This document shows positions 8,783 to 17,908 of a stretch of 64,000 nucleotides of DNA, one piece after another (the first letter of the stretch is position 1; each line of letters starts with the position of its first letter). The position numbers and the translations under genes were made by a program. The stretch is taken from contig NZ_CP025544.1 in assembly GCF_003366055.1 (NCBI RefSeq), forward strand, positions 913,278 to 977,277, written 5' to 3'. The notes beneath the pieces were generated by a model. It did no database searches, was not told the DNA's origin, and saw only the letters and a list, made by a program, of their open reading frames with translations. This DNA comes from Candidatus Chromulinivorax destructor. Its GTDB lineage: Bacteria > Babelota > Babeliae > Babelales > Chromulinivoraceae.

Positions 8783-9348
8783 TTACGCTTGACCTGTTGG
8801 AATGTGTAATTCGCGAGCTGTATTGTGATGTAAAATTCCATAAAGAACAAGCTCGTTACGAACATGAGCTAAATCAAAATTAGAGCATAAAATTGTTTTA
8901 GATATACCAGCTGCTTGTGCTCCATCTAAATTATCTTGTTTATCATCAATAAATACACAATCACTTGGTTGTAAATTATACTGTTGAGACAAATAAGTAA
9001 AGATTTGAGCATCAGGTTTTTCATAAGGAGTCAGAGAGCTAATAACAATATCATCAAAAAAGCTAAACAAGGAAGCAATTTCTGGTTCTTGTTTAATGCT
9101 TTCATAACGGGCAACTGACATATTAGATAAAACAAAAAGCTTATGTCCTGCAGCTTTGCATGCTTTTAAAAGAGCAAGTGTTTCTAAAAAATTAATAACA
9201 AGCATTGATGAAGTTGATTCAGGGTTGCGGGCTAGTTGTTCTGCATTTTTTTAATTAAAAGAACGCCGCTTAAATCAAAAATGATAGATTGCGTACGTTG
9301 TTTTTGCACCGGAGCATGGGAATTACTGCTAATAGTTTTTTTCATCAT
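8783..9348 (-). pseudogene. HAD-like hydrolase gene split by a frameshift in an A7 tract
   Basis: The intact downstream frame (from MLVINFLETL) lacks motif I. Upstream, from the ATG at 9348, a second frame encodes SIIFDLSGVLLIKK, a HAD motif I, and ends at TAG after seven A residues (9246-9252 on the plus strand). A -1 shift, or one extra A, joins it to AEQLARNPESTSSMLVINF and gives a 188-residue protein with VLSN (motif II), KPD (motif III) and FIDDKQDN (motif IV). The second Asp of motif I is Ser. No cap domain or signal peptide is visible. It may be a pseudogene, a slippage-rescued gene or a sequencing error. Confidence 0.7.
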
Positions 9349-9512
9349 GAGCTATCTTTCTTTACAAGGTAGAGGCTTCATGCTTTTTTTATTATGTGCA
9401 GAAGCGATATTTAAATTTAAATTTTATAAAACTTTAATTTATATTAGTATATCATAAAAATAGTAGATTTATTTTGAATTTATAAAATCAGTTCAATAGT
9501 AAGGATAGATCG

Positions 9513-10637
9513 ATGTTAGATAAATCAAAAATAGTTGCAGCCTTGCAAGGAGCATCTAAAGATCTTTTTGTTGGATTTATCCAAGAAGTCGATATTGTTA
9601 GTAAGGTTTGGGAAAAAATAGCTACTGATGATACGTTTTTAGCAAAAGTTCATGCTCGTAAACAGCCTATTTTGGTTCCATTGTGGAAAGGGTTGCTTGG
9701 TATAGTTTTTGACATTACACTGCAGACATCAAACTATTCAGTTCTTTCTGTTGATGGTTCTCAAATATATTATGATAAACATCAAGGGCCACCATGCTTT
9801 TTAATTAATATTGGTTTTATTCAATTGCGTTATGGCCTTTCTGGTAAAGCCGTTGCGTATGGTTCTCATCCTATTTTAACAACACAGCTAGGCGCTGAAA
9901 ATGATTATGGTTCACCAGATTTTGTAAACATGCAGCGAGAATCTCATGAATTTATAGCAGCTTTTGAGCAGATGAAGCAACTACAAACTGAACTTGGATC
10001 ACATGATTCAGTTTGTTTATTTGATGGATCCCTTATATTTTTTCATCTTGATACCAAAGACATGGAATTAAAAGAACAATTTTTAGATGAATATTGTCAG
10101 GTTCTACAAAAGTTTCATGATCACAATATGCTGGTAGCAGGGTACATGAGTTTGCCTCGGACAAAAGAGCTTGTTAATTTATGTAAATTAGAATTAGCTC
10201 AGTTTGATGCTGCAACACTTGAGCATACTTCATTAATAGACCGTCTTACTGACGTTGATATTGTAGATTTATATCTTAAAAAAGGTCAACGATCAATAAT
10301 TTTTAAGAGCTTAGCGTCAATTAGTTATTTATATCCAGAAAATTTAAAACCTTATTTTTGTTATCTGCATGTAGGGAGCGAAATAGTTCGTCTTGAGTTT
10401 CCTGCATGGATTGCTTTATCAGATGAGTTAGTTAATAAAGTGTGTTCAATTGCATTTGACCAAGCTCAAAAAGGGCATGGCTATCCAGTTTGTTTATTTG
10501 AAGCCCATGAACAGGCTGTTATTAAGTCAATTGATCGTGAATTTTTTTATCGAATGATCGAAAAATTAAGTCAAAAACAAGCGAAAAGTTATCTGATTTC
10601 TCAAAAAAGTATAAAAAAACAGCAACCAATATTGTAG
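9513..10637 (+). CDS. NurA-domain nuclease
   Basis: A 374-residue protein with NurA features. An acidic metal-binding motif is seen in SVDGSQIYYD near residue 80, a second in CLFDGSLIFF near residue 170, and the family's C-terminal block in GYPVCLFEAHEQAVI with a following DREFF. NurA is a 5'-3' exonuclease and endonuclease that works with the HerA ATPase in end resection. No herA lies within the window, so any partner would be elsewhere. The ATG is preceded by AAGGATAG. It stands alone between a HAD-like gene and two repeats. Confidence 0.88.
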   Translation: MLDKSKIVAALQGASKDLFVGFIQEVDIVSKVWEKIATDDTFLAKVHARKQPILVPLWKGLLGIVFDITLQTSNYSVLSVDGSQIYYDKHQGPPCFLINIGFIQLRYGLSGKAVAYGSHPILTTQLGAENDYGSPDFVNMQRESHEFIAAFEQMKQLQTELGSHDSVCLFDGSLIFFHLDTKDMELKEQFLDEYCQVLQKFHDHNMLVAGYMSLPRTKELVNLCKLELAQFDAATLEHTSLIDRLTDVDIVDLYLKKGQRSIIFKSLASISYLYPENLKPYFCYLHVGSEIVRLEFPAWIALSDELVNKVCSIAFDQAQKGHGYPVCLFEAHEQAVIKSIDREFFYRMIEKLSQKQAKSYLISQKSIKKQQPIL

Positions 10638-10657
10638 TGATCTTACTTACGATTTTA

Positions 10658-10844
10658 GGCTGTGTGAACCAAATGTACATGTGGATAAAAACCTACGATA
10701 TCGCTGCGCTCATCTCCGGAAATAGTGGCGGCGGCCACGTTACGCTTTTTTAGTTTTGAAAGGCCCACAGGCAAGTAAATTCCCGAATTTTTCATAGGAA
10801 ACGTAGAGCAAAACTGCCTCGTAAAAATTTGGTTCACAGTATCT
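10658..10844 (+). repeat. Interspersed TIR repeat, copy 2
   Basis: Begins after TA with GGCTGTGTGAACCAAAT and contains CCTACGATATCGC, CTCATCTCCGG, GGCGGCGGCCACGTTACGC, the truncated GGCCC block, CCCGAA and ACGTAG. It ends with ATTTGGTTCACAG. Together with copy 3 it fills the gap before the 11163 gene. Confidence 0.9.
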
Positions 10845-10879
10845 AAGTTTTTTAATAAAAATTTTTATAGAGCATGTTA

Positions 10880-11043
10880 GCCTATGGTTTTTACAAAACT
10901 TCCGGAATGTTCAAGCCTGTGTGCCTGATGTATCTTCCTATGGGATTTGTATTTCAATCTTTTTTACATTGAAAAAGCGATTTGCGGCCGCCGCCGTCAC
11001 GTTTTCGGAGATTTTGTGATAACAAAATCGTAGGTCTATTTTA
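10880..11043 (-). repeat. Interspersed TIR repeat, diverged copy 3
   Basis: Reverse orientation: ACTTCCGGAATG, GCCTGTGTGCC, AAAAAGCGA, GCGGCCGCCGCCG and CGGAG. Then ATTTTGT-GATA-ACAAAAT and CGTAGG appear where most copies have the GCGAAGCGATAT segment. The same variant hairpin recurs at 42419. Confidence 0.75.
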
Positions 11044-11162
11044 TTTTGTAAAACCTATAAGCGTAAAATTTTTGTTGTATGAGCTAAACTATACTTTTTT
11101 GTTGAGTTTGGTACCTTTGAACAAATTTATAATTCTTTGGTTGTCTATCATAAGGTATGATC

Positions 11163-11624
11163 ATGAAAAAAATATGTATGAGTCTTGTTTGTATGTTTTC
11201 TATGTTGCAGCTGTCTGCAAGTCAAGATAATTCTATAGTCTCAACAATGGTATTTACGACTTCTGTTGCTTTTATTGCATGGATACAGCAGCCTGTATGG
11301 GTAAAGCAGTTAGCAGCAAGTATAGAAAAAACATTTGAAAACAATGATACAATAATGAACGTTGAGCAACTAAACGTAGATGATACTGATAAAACCCTCT
11401 TAACCAGTCAAGATCAAGAAATTGAAATGGATGCTGTACCTCATCAACAAAAAAGTGATGATGAAAGTCAAAATTATTTATCGAATCATTGTGCTGGTGA
11501 TGATGCTTGTTTGAATTTTAAAAATCAAAATTATCTTGATTATGATGAAGAAGTACATTCTTTATTATCATCGTCAATGGTATATGTTACGCCTTCACAT
11601 TATTCTGAAGATATTCGCTCATAA
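11163..11624 (+). CDS. Small exported protein of unknown function
   Basis: About 153 residues. The second of two close ATGs is chosen because AAGG lies seven bases before it. A signal peptide (MKKICMSLVCMFSMLQLSAS) is followed by a second hydrophobic stretch, TMVFTTSVAFIAWI, and then an acidic, Asn- and Gln-rich tail without a recognisable domain. The second stretch may anchor it in a membrane. I do not recognise a family. Confidence 0.7.
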   Translation: MKKICMSLVCMFSMLQLSASQDNSIVSTMVFTTSVAFIAWIQQPVWVKQLAASIEKTFENNDTIMNVEQLNVDDTDKTLLTSQDQEIEMDAVPHQQKSDDESQNYLSNHCAGDDACLNFKNQNYLDYDEEVHSLLSSSMVYVTPSHYSEDIRS

Positions 11625-11781
11625 GCTTATTATTAAGAATATATTGTTTATTTGTCATGTTTGTTATATAAAATTCAATAGTAATAACTCATAATCTATT
11701 TTTTATTACTATTGAATTTTATTTTGGAAGAAATATGATAGTAGCCGGAGTAGGGATCTTATTATAAAAAGGATTAAAGTC

Positions 11782-12339
11782 ATGAGAAAAATGCTGTTTT
11801 GTTTGTTGAGTACATGTTGTTTTTCTGGTCTATTTGCTGCGCCAAGCCCAGCAGCGACTAATTTGATTGGGCAAAAAGAAGTAATGGCTGCATGTGCAGT
11901 TAGCTTTTTATGTAAGCATCCTGATCAACCATTAACTATCAATAATTTATTAGCTGATAAACCAACATTAGCGCGTACCGTATCAGGAATTATTGCAGCG
12001 ACTGATAATTTATCATTGCATACAAATGAGCAACAGCTTATTCATCTTTTAGCCCCAGAAGATTGTCCTGTTCCAACAAGTCCAAAAGTAAAAAGAAAAA
12101 AAATAATGATTGCTCCTGCAGATTGCCCTGTTAAAAATACTCCGCCACCATCTCCAAAAAATAAAAGAAGTAAAATTGGACCAGATCCTGTAGAAATAGC
12201 ATCAGGTAAAATCAATAGACTTCATCGTCAATGGAAAAACAGATGGAGCAGCGACGGTGATTTACAAGCAATGGTTGATCAATCAATACACCATAATGAT
12301 TCTCCGGTAAGAAAAAGAGCGACTTCAAGTTCTCATTAA
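11782..12339 (+). CDS. Small exported protein with duplicated basic motif
   Basis: A 185-residue protein with a signal peptide (MRKMLFCLLSTCCFSGLFAA). The middle contains two related segments: LLAPEDCPVPTSPKVKRKK, then MIAPADCPV leading to SPKNKRSK. Each pairs an AP-x-DCPV motif with a Ser-Pro followed by a Lys/Arg cluster. The basic clusters look like monopartite nuclear localisation signals, but in an AT-rich genome such clusters also arise by chance. The C-terminus is basic. The ATG has AAAAAGGA upstream. Function is unknown; a host-directed role is only a guess. Confidence 0.75.
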   Translation: MRKMLFCLLSTCCFSGLFAAPSPAATNLIGQKEVMAACAVSFLCKHPDQPLTINNLLADKPTLARTVSGIIAATDNLSLHTNEQQLIHLLAPEDCPVPTSPKVKRKKIMIAPADCPVKNTPPPSPKNKRSKIGPDPVEIASGKINRLHRQWKNRWSSDGDLQAMVDQSIHHNDSPVRKRATSSSH

Positions 12340-12356
12340 AGACGTTATAAAGATAT

Positions 12357-12403
12357 AAAAAAGAAGGAGCCTGTTGTATAAAAAGACAGGCTCCTTCTTT
12401 TTT
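12357..12403 (+). terminator. Rho-independent terminator
   Basis: An 18-bp stem AAAAAAGAAGGAGCCTGT with an 11-base loop, ending in TTTTTT, follows the 11782 gene. Confidence 0.9.
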
Positions 12404-12449
12404 GTTTAAAATAGTATTGCTGCATTGTGTAATTCAGGTAGACTTACTT

Positions 12450-12505
12450 ATGAAAGTTTTTTTAAATAAAATTCAAAGCTGGTAATAAAAATTGCCAGCT
12501 TTTTT
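12450..12505 (+). promoter_or_regulatory. Possible leader ORF overlapping a terminator hairpin
   Basis: An 11-codon reading frame (MKVFLNKIQSW) ends at 12485 inside the left arm of a hairpin, AGCTGG / CCAGCT followed by TTTTTT (12475-12505). This stands 20 bp before the ATG of the next gene. A weak TTGCTG-N16-TAGACT lies upstream. It could be an attenuator or only a second terminator; the leader has no clear Shine-Dalgarno site. Confidence 0.35.
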
Positions 12506-12525
12506 ATTCTCATAAGGTTTTTTTT

Positions 12526-13065
12526 ATGAACAAAACAGTATTCTTTGTATATGTCATATTGTACACAACTGCGCTTGTAGCTAAAATTGATATTCCTGTA
12601 CAAAATAATTTAGAGATTATTTCGTTTGATTATCAAGCAGCTGATTTTAATGACGATGATACTATCCCGACTGAAGAAGAGGTTGATTCAATTCTTGAGC
12701 CTAGCATAGTAGAACATAGTGAACGATATGAAACTCAAGAGGTCATTGGGCAAGGAGAAGGTCCAGATGCTTTGAATCCTGTCAATCCTAACTCATTAAA
12801 TAGGTCGAGAGCAGGTTCTTTTACGGATCAAATAGCTACGTATCATAATCAAACAGTTCATCAAAATCCTATTGTCATATTTCAAGATCAAGAAGATGAA
12901 GAAATGGAAGTAGAGGATAGTTGTTATCATAGGTATGTTTCTGAGCAAGAAGACTATCTTGATTTACATGGCCGCTACCAAAACGATGAAAGTAATGAAG
13001 AAAATGAAATAGGGTGGGACTATAGTAATTACTATAATTCCAACCATAGTGATCTGCGTGGATAA
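12526..13065 (+). CDS. Small acidic exported protein of unknown function
   Basis: A 179-residue protein with an N-terminal signal peptide (MNKTVFFVYVILYTTALVA) and a very acidic, Asn-, Glu- and Tyr-rich mature part with runs such as EEMEVEDS and NDESNEENE. No known domain and no cysteine pairing pattern is visible. ATAAGG precedes the ATG. It forms a series with the small exported genes at 11163 and 11782, all on the plus strand but separated by terminators. I do not recognise it. Confidence 0.7.
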   Translation: MNKTVFFVYVILYTTALVAKIDIPVQNNLEIISFDYQAADFNDDDTIPTEEEVDSILEPSIVEHSERYETQEVIGQGEGPDALNPVNPNSLNRSRAGSFTDQIATYHNQTVHQNPIVIFQDQEDEEMEVEDSCYHRYVSEQEDYLDLHGRYQNDESNEENEIGWDYSNYYNSNHSDLRG

Positions 13066-13087
13066 AGTTATAATAACGTTATGAAGA

Positions 13088-13117
13088 GGGGGAATGTACA
13101 TTCCCCCTTATTTTTTT
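13088..13117. terminator. Terminator between convergent genes
   Basis: A 10-bp perfect stem GGGGGAATGT / ACATTCCCCC followed by TTATTTTTTT. It lies between the 12526 gene and the end of dnaJ on the other strand. Confidence 0.88.
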
Positions 13118-14252
13118 AGCCTAAGAATTTTTTGAAAAATGAACTGATAAATCCATCTTCGCTTTTGGTTTCTGTACCAACTGCATCAGAATAGTTTTTT
13201 AAGAGTTCTTTTGCTTGATCATTCAGCTTTTTTGGAATTTGGCATTGAGTAATAATTACTAAGTTACCAGATCCAACGCCGCGTAATTTTGCAAATCCTT
13301 TGCCATGAATAATAATTTTTTCACCAACTGGGCATGCTTTTGGAATTTTGATCGATTCTTGTGTTCCATCAATCAACTCAACATTAATTTGGCATCCAAA
13401 AACAAGTTGCGGATATGTTAACATAACGGTGCAAACAAGATTATCATCTTCACGGGTAAATTTCTTATCAGGTTGAATGATAATATGTAAGAATAGGTCA
13501 CCACTTGGTCCACCATATACACCAGCATCACCTTTACCTGGAACACGAACGTCTGCATTATGGAATATTCCTTTAGGAATAGAAACCGTAACCATTTCTT
13601 GCTCTTTACGACGAGATTGACCTTGGCAATCTGTGCACGGAGTTTTAATTTTAAAACCTTGGCCTTGGCAATCTCTGCATGGTTGTGCAAATGAAAAGAA
13701 ACCTTGTTGTACTTGCACTTGGCCGTATCCATGACATTTTTGGCACGAAACAATATCAGATTTGTTTTTAGCGCCTTGACCTTTACAGGTCGTACAGACA
13801 AAATAGTGAGAGTAAGAAATCTCTTTTTTAACGCCAAGGTATGCTTCTTTTAAGGTAATAGAGACATCTTTTTGCAAGTCTCTACCTTTTTGAGGAGCTG
13901 GTCCGGATGGTTGCTGGCTGCGAGATGATCGTTGACCTTGACCATTAAACATATTGTTAAATAAGTCATTAAAGATATCAAAATCCATGCCGCCGCCATG
14001 ACCATGGCCACCGCCTTGTTGCATGTTTTCGTACGTGTCATGACCAAATTGATCATACTTTTTACGTTTTTCAGTATCAGAAAGTACTTCGTATGCAGCT
14101 GCAGCTTCTTTAAACTTAGCTTCAGCTTCTTTGTTGTCTGGGTTTCTGTCTGGATGATATTTGAGTGCAAGCTTATGGTATGCTTTTTTGAGTTCTGCTG
14201 TTGTTGCAGTTTTCTCAACACCTAGAATTTTATAATAATCTTTTTTGCTCAT
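13116..14252 (-). CDS. dnaJ: DnaJ chaperone (Hsp40)
   Basis: Co-chaperone that delivers substrates to DnaK and stimulates its ATPase. The J domain (residues 1-70) has the HPD triad in [10 protein letters not shown] Gly/Phe-rich linker with a GGGHGHGGG run follows, and then the zinc region with four repeats: [24 protein letters not shown] and CTDCQGQS, the last ending in Ser instead of Gly. The C-terminal substrate domains are complete; 378 aa is typical. dnaK and grpE are not in the window. No CIRCE-type operator is visible upstream; TATAAT occurs about 35 bp before the start codon. Confidence 0.97.
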   Translation of the reverse strand: MSKKDYYKILGVEKTATTAELKKAYHKLALKYHPDRNPDNKEAEAKFKEAAAAYEVLSDTEKRKKYDQFGHDTYENMQQGGGHGHGGGMDFDIFNDLFNNMFNGQGQRSSRSQQPSGPAPQKGRDLQKDVSITLKEAYLGVKKEISYSHYFVCTTCKGQGAKNKSDIVSCQKCHGYGQVQVQQGFFSFAQPCRDCQGQGFKIKTPCTDCQGQSRRKEQEMVTVSIPKGIFHNADVRVPGKGDAGVYGGPSGDLFLHIIIQPDKKFTREDDNLVCTVMLTYPQLVFGCQINVELIDGTQESIKIPKACPVGEKIIIHGKGFAKLRGVGSGNLVIITQCQIPKKLNDQAKELLKNYSDAVGTETKSEDGFISSFFKKFLG

Positions 14253-14546
14253 ATATATTCATTATTTAATTTAAAATGTTGATATTATATTAGATTTTTT
14301 AGGTACATAGTTAAAACATTCTATACTCAACTGACTAAAAATAAGCTGCAATTATGTCAGAAAAATTATTATAAAACAATTTTCTGTATGTTTTTATAAA
14401 AGTTCTGGAGATCAGTATGATGTGTATATTTGATACATTTTTTACTATATACCAAAATTGTATCGTACATGTCAGAAACTATATTTTTGCACATATTACA
14501 TAACGATATTGCAAGCTTTTGTTTTTAATATTGTTTGTATAGTCTA
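14253..14546. other. AT-rich intergenic stretch with no supported gene
   Basis: Region upstream of dnaJ. Apart from a TATAAT that may serve dnaJ, I see no gene, RNA or repeat in it. Confidence 0.5.
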
Positions 14547-14744
14547 GGTTGTGTGAGCCAAATTTACACTTTAAAGTTTTACCCTACGTTTTCGATGAAA
14601 ACTCCGGGAGCTTGCTGGCCGGTGGGCTGATACACTATTTCTTTATATAAAAAGCGTAACGTGGCCGCCGCCATCCATTTTCCGGAGATGAGCGAAGCGA
14701 TATCGTAGGATTGCACGCTATTTTTTAATTTGGTTTACATAGCC
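14547..14744 (-). repeat. Interspersed TIR repeat, copy 4 (complete)
   Basis: A 198-bp complete copy flanked by TA on both sides: left end GGTTGTGTGAGCCAAAT, right end ATTTGGTTTACATAGCC. The inner blocks ACTCCGGGAG, GGCCGGTGGGC, GCGTAACGTGGCCGCCGCC, CCGGAGATGAGCGAAGCGAT and CGTAGG are in reverse orientation. Confidence 0.95.
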
Positions 14745-14799
14745 TAAGACTATTTTAGCATAATTTTTGGATATTTTGATTATCTATTTTTATTTTAAT

Positions 14800-14845
14800 A
14801 TACCACAAAAAGATAGATTTTAAAAATCAGCTCTTTTTGTGGTAT
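14800..14845 (-). terminator. Stem-loop after the TonB-like gene
   Basis: A 13-bp stem ATACCACAAAAAG / CTTTTTGTGGTAT with a 20-base loop that itself contains a small stem. No T-run follows, so the terminator role is tentative. Confidence 0.45.
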
Positions 14846-14854
14846 GTCATGTAT

Positions 14855-16137
14855 CTAGATTTCAAGTTTTCCTGGTCGATAGTAACCATACGAATCACTT
14901 GTTGGAGCAAGCCATGAAGAAGGCATAGAAAAAGGGGCTTCAATATATTTAGGAATCGGCGGGCAGTCACCTAAGTATTGCAATACACTCATATGAAAGT
15001 CGTCATAACTTTGCACGCCAGAACTTTGTGAACGAACAAGTGTTACTTTTCCTGAGCGCTCAATAACCATCACAATAATACTATCACGTACAGGTATTTG
15101 ATCTTTCTTTAAGATATATTTTTCAGGGTATGAGTTCCATGCATTTTTATGCATAGTTCCTACTTGATTCATATAACTTGCACGTTTTAATCCCATAGCA
15201 TTATCATGTTCAGCATTTCCATCGCTTGAAAATTCTGCATTACCTTTTCGCACAAATTCAGAGAATCCTTTTTGCATGTTAAGATCTTGCAATGAAAATT
15301 TTTTCTTTTGCGGAATAACATTTTCAGCAACATCTTTATTTAATTCTAGCTTTGACTGGTTGATTTTTCCTACTTCAATGGGGCGATGTTTTTTTGAAGC
15401 AACTCTTGGTAACGGTTGTTCAGCTATTTTTTTTGCTAGTGCCAATACAGCCATTTCGGGTTGTTTTTTTGATGGGATTATACCAGTTTCTTGCAATCGA
15501 TTAAACTCTTGTAGAGGTTCTACTTTTTTTGATCAACTTCTTGCATGGTGATATTTTTGTCTCCTGAAATTTCAGGAGTATCTTGTATAGCTTGCTCCAC
15601 AATTTCTTGTGTTTGAGCAGAAGTATCATCCATATCAGTAATTTGAGCTGCACTGACTTTTGCTTGAATGGTAACATCAGCTAAAGGTTGATCTTCAATT
15701 GTTGTTAAGTCTGTTAAACCTTTTTTAAATTCATCCGTTAATGCTTTGGTTGCAACATCTAAAGTTTTATCTTGCGGAGTTATTTCAGCAAGGTCATCTT
15801 CATGATCTTGCGCTGTATCAGTCAAGCTTGTTTGATGTGGTGACAGATGATCGAATGATCCCTGATCGCTATTACCAGTTGTTGATCCTTGCGTTTTTTT
15901 TGCAAGTTCATACGGTTCAACTTCGTCATTGTCGTCAGACGTTGGTTGTGCAAGTTCAGGTGTATCTGTTAAAAAAATAATTTGAGTAGGATCAATCTGC
16001 GGTAGGGCAGGATCAGGTTCGGTTAATTGAGATGAGCTGGGTTTAATTGTAAGCATGATGATCACCAATAGTAAATGTAGTAGTAATGAAATATACAGCC
16101 AGATAAAATAGTATTTTGCTTCGTTTTTGTTTTCCAT
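14855..16137 (-). CDS. TonB-like energy-transducer protein, two frames joined by a probable -1 frameshift
   Basis: The first frame (to 15520) gives 205 residues: a short cytoplasmic start, one membrane helix (FIWLYISLLLHLLLVIIMLT) and a long acidic periplasmic linker. The second frame continues with a basic linker and a C-terminal domain (VRDSIIVMVIERSGKVTLV, then CPPIPKYIEAP) like the TonB/TolA C-terminus. Neither half is complete alone. A -1 shift at CAA AAA AAG TAG (15520-15531) fuses them into 427 residues with no gap. It probably couples inner-membrane energy to an outer-membrane receptor. It lies 45 bp after tilS. The alternative is a single-base deletion. Confidence 0.75.
15520..15531 (-). 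promoter_or_regulatory. Candidate -1 ribosomal frameshift site
   Basis: On the minus strand the codons CAA AAA AAG TAG contain the heptamer A AAA AAG in the correct phase, identical to the E. coli dnaX slippery site. A small hairpin (GTAGA, loop ACC, TCTAC) starts at the last base of the heptamer. No strong upstream Shine-Dalgarno-like stimulator is seen. Confidence 0.6.
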
Positions 16138-16182
16138 AAGCTCCCTTGAATATCAGAGAGTATGGAAATTTTATTTGAAAAT

Positions 16183-17151
16183 TCATAGATTTTTATCAAT
16201 TTTTATTAATTTTTCAATCGAGAAGTAATTTTTATCTTTTTTTATCAGGCAATTTTGATACAAAGTGTGTTTATTCTTGCTGCTTTTTTTTAAAAACCTC
16301 ATAATTTCGTTGAACAATTTTTGGCTTGGGGTAAAAGAAATACCACACATAATTAAAAGTCGTAATAAGATATTTTGTTGTGCAACGGTGTGAGTATCTA
16401 AAAAAAGTGCAATATTAATACCTTGAGGAGTTGTCATGGTTTGCATGATTTTGCAAGTTTGTTGTTCTATAAAATCATGTGCAAGTGATAATTGCGACAT
16501 CGTCGAAGTTAAATTTTTTTCAAATCGATTGTCAGTTGCATGAAGAGCTGGGATCACATGATTACGAATTCTATTTCGTAAGTACGCATCGCTTGTATTT
16601 GTTTGATCAGTATAGTAATTCAGGTTGTTTTCATGCAGATACTGCATGATTTGATTTTTTGACCAGTGCAAAAGTGGACGAATATATAAACCATCTTTTT
16701 TTTGTATGCCCGTAAGTCCTTTCAGTGAACTTCCACGAAGTAATCGAATAAAAAATGTTTCGTGTTGATCTTGTTCATGATGAGCAAGCGCTATTGCATG
16801 AGCTTGATACTGTTGCGCAACTGATTGAAAAAAATGACGACGCATAAGACGTCCAACTTCTTCTTGTGAACCGTTCCATTTTACATCAAATTCAAGCTCA
16901 GATAGTTTTTTAATGACTAAATCTACACCTAGATTGTTACACATGTTTTTGCATAGCTCTGCGGCAATTTTTGAGCTTTCTTGCCATTCATGGTCAAGGT
17001 GTGCTGCAATAATTTGTAGATTAAGTTCTTTTTTTTGTGAGCATAGCACATGAAGCAAACATACTGAATCAGGTCCGCCTGAAAGGCCAACTATGATTGT
17101 TGTATGAGGTTGAATAATAGAATTGGGATCAGGAGGTAATGGATCGCTCAC
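16183..17151 (-). CDS. tilS: TilS, tRNA(Ile)-lysidine synthase
   Basis: Modifies C34 of the CAU-anticodon isoleucine tRNA to lysidine so that it reads AUA. The PP-loop ATPase motif is VGLSGGPDS near residue 21. The family blocks LDHEW, ALAHHEQDQHETFFIRLLRG and TDQTNTSDAYLRNRIRN are clear. At 322 aa it is the short form with a reduced C-terminal region. The start is a GTG; no in-frame ATG lies nearby upstream. It is followed by the TonB-like gene after 45 bp, probably in the same transcript. Confidence 0.95.
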   Translation of the reverse strand: MSDPLPPDPNSIIQPHTTIIVGLSGGPDSVCLLHVLCSQKKELNLQIIAAHLDHEWQESSKIAAELCKNMCNNLGVDLVIKKLSELEFDVKWNGSQEEVGRLMRRHFFQSVAQQYQAHAIALAHHEQDQHETFFIRLLRGSSLKGLTGIQKKDGLYIRPLLHWSKNQIMQYLHENNLNYYTDQTNTSDAYLRNRIRNHVIPALHATDNRFEKNLTSTMSQLSLAHDFIEQQTCKIMQTMTTPQGINIALFLDTHTVAQQNILLRLLIMCGISFTPSQKLFNEIMRFLKKSSKNKHTLYQNCLIKKDKNYFSIEKLIKIDKNL

Positions 17152-17231
17152 GTGTCTTCTAGATAAAATAAGGGGATAATGTGTGAATTATTACTAATTT
17201 TTAATGTAACAAACTTCTTGTAAATGTAAAT

Positions 17232-17276
17232 AAAAAATTGCATCTCAGATCTTAATTGGCTGAGATGCAATTTTTA
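17232..17276 (-). terminator. Rho-independent terminator
   Basis: An 11-bp stem TTGCATCTCAG / CTGAGATGCAA. On the minus strand a T-run follows it. Just before it (17287-17315) lies a second hairpin, ATTGAACGAA / TTCGTTCAAT. Together they end the 17327 gene. Confidence 0.8.
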
Positions 17277-17326
17277 TTGAATTGAAATTGAACGAACTTT
17301 TTTATTTCGTTCAATGAGTTCTTAAT

Positions 17327-17908
17327 TTATTTTTGTTCTGGAAGATTTGCATATATTGTATCAAATGATTTTGTTGTGTTTTCAAATCCTAATGCTTTCT
17401 CTTGCATTTTTATAATCTCTTGTTGTGTGGCTATTACTTTTGTTTTTTTAAGTAATTGTGATGTTGCATGAGTAACTAAATCATGAAGTTGCTTGTTTTG
17501 TCTTATAAGATCAGCATTTTGTTTTTGCAAAGTAGCAACGTCTTGATATGAATATTCTGTTTGAGTTGTTGCATTCAGGGTGTGAGCATTGAGTATTTTT
17601 AATTGCTTATTTTTTACAGTTTGACTGCTTGAATTGCTAACTTTTGGTGTATTATTAAGAGGTTTTTTAGCTGGTTGCATCCAGCGATACATACCATACA
17701 AAGTTGCAGCACTTGCAACTGCAATTGTTGTATACACAGCAACGTCTTGTGAATTAAGTGTATTAAAACTTGGTAATTTCCATGCGTGAGTTTGCATGCA
17801 ACTATACTGAGAAAAAAAAGATAACGGTATCCATTTTTCACTGGTGTGAACAGCTTGAGTTGATAGTAAAATGATAAAAAATGTGCGCAATACAGACGAT
17901 ATTTTCAT
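17327..17908 (-). CDS. Membrane-anchored coiled-coil protein of unknown function
   Basis: About 193 residues from the ATG chosen here, which exposes a signal peptide (MKISSVLRTFFIILLSTQAVH); an ATG 16 codons earlier would bury it. A second hydrophobic helix (VAVYTTIAVASAATLYGMY) follows near residue 60. The C-terminal half is a Gln- and Lys-rich coiled coil (TLQKQNADLIRQNKQL and later heptads). It is probably anchored in a membrane with the coil on one side. I do not recognise a family. Confidence 0.7.
   Translation of the reverse strand: MKISSVLRTFFIILLSTQAVHTSEKWIPLSFFSQYSCMQTHAWKLPSFNTLNSQDVAVYTTIAVASAATLYGMYRWMQPAKKPLNNTPKVSNSSSQTVKNKQLKILNAHTLNATTQTEYSYQDVATLQKQNADLIRQNKQLHDLVTHATSQLLKKTKVIATQQEIIKMQEKALGFENTTKSFDTIYANLPEQK

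Noticed and set aside
9236-9457. Plus-strand open frame of 73 codons
   Set aside because: It lies antisense to the HAD motif I part of the frameshifted gene.
13116-14252. CIRCE heat-shock operator before dnaJ
   Set aside because: No TTAGCACTC / GAGTGCTAA pair is present upstream.
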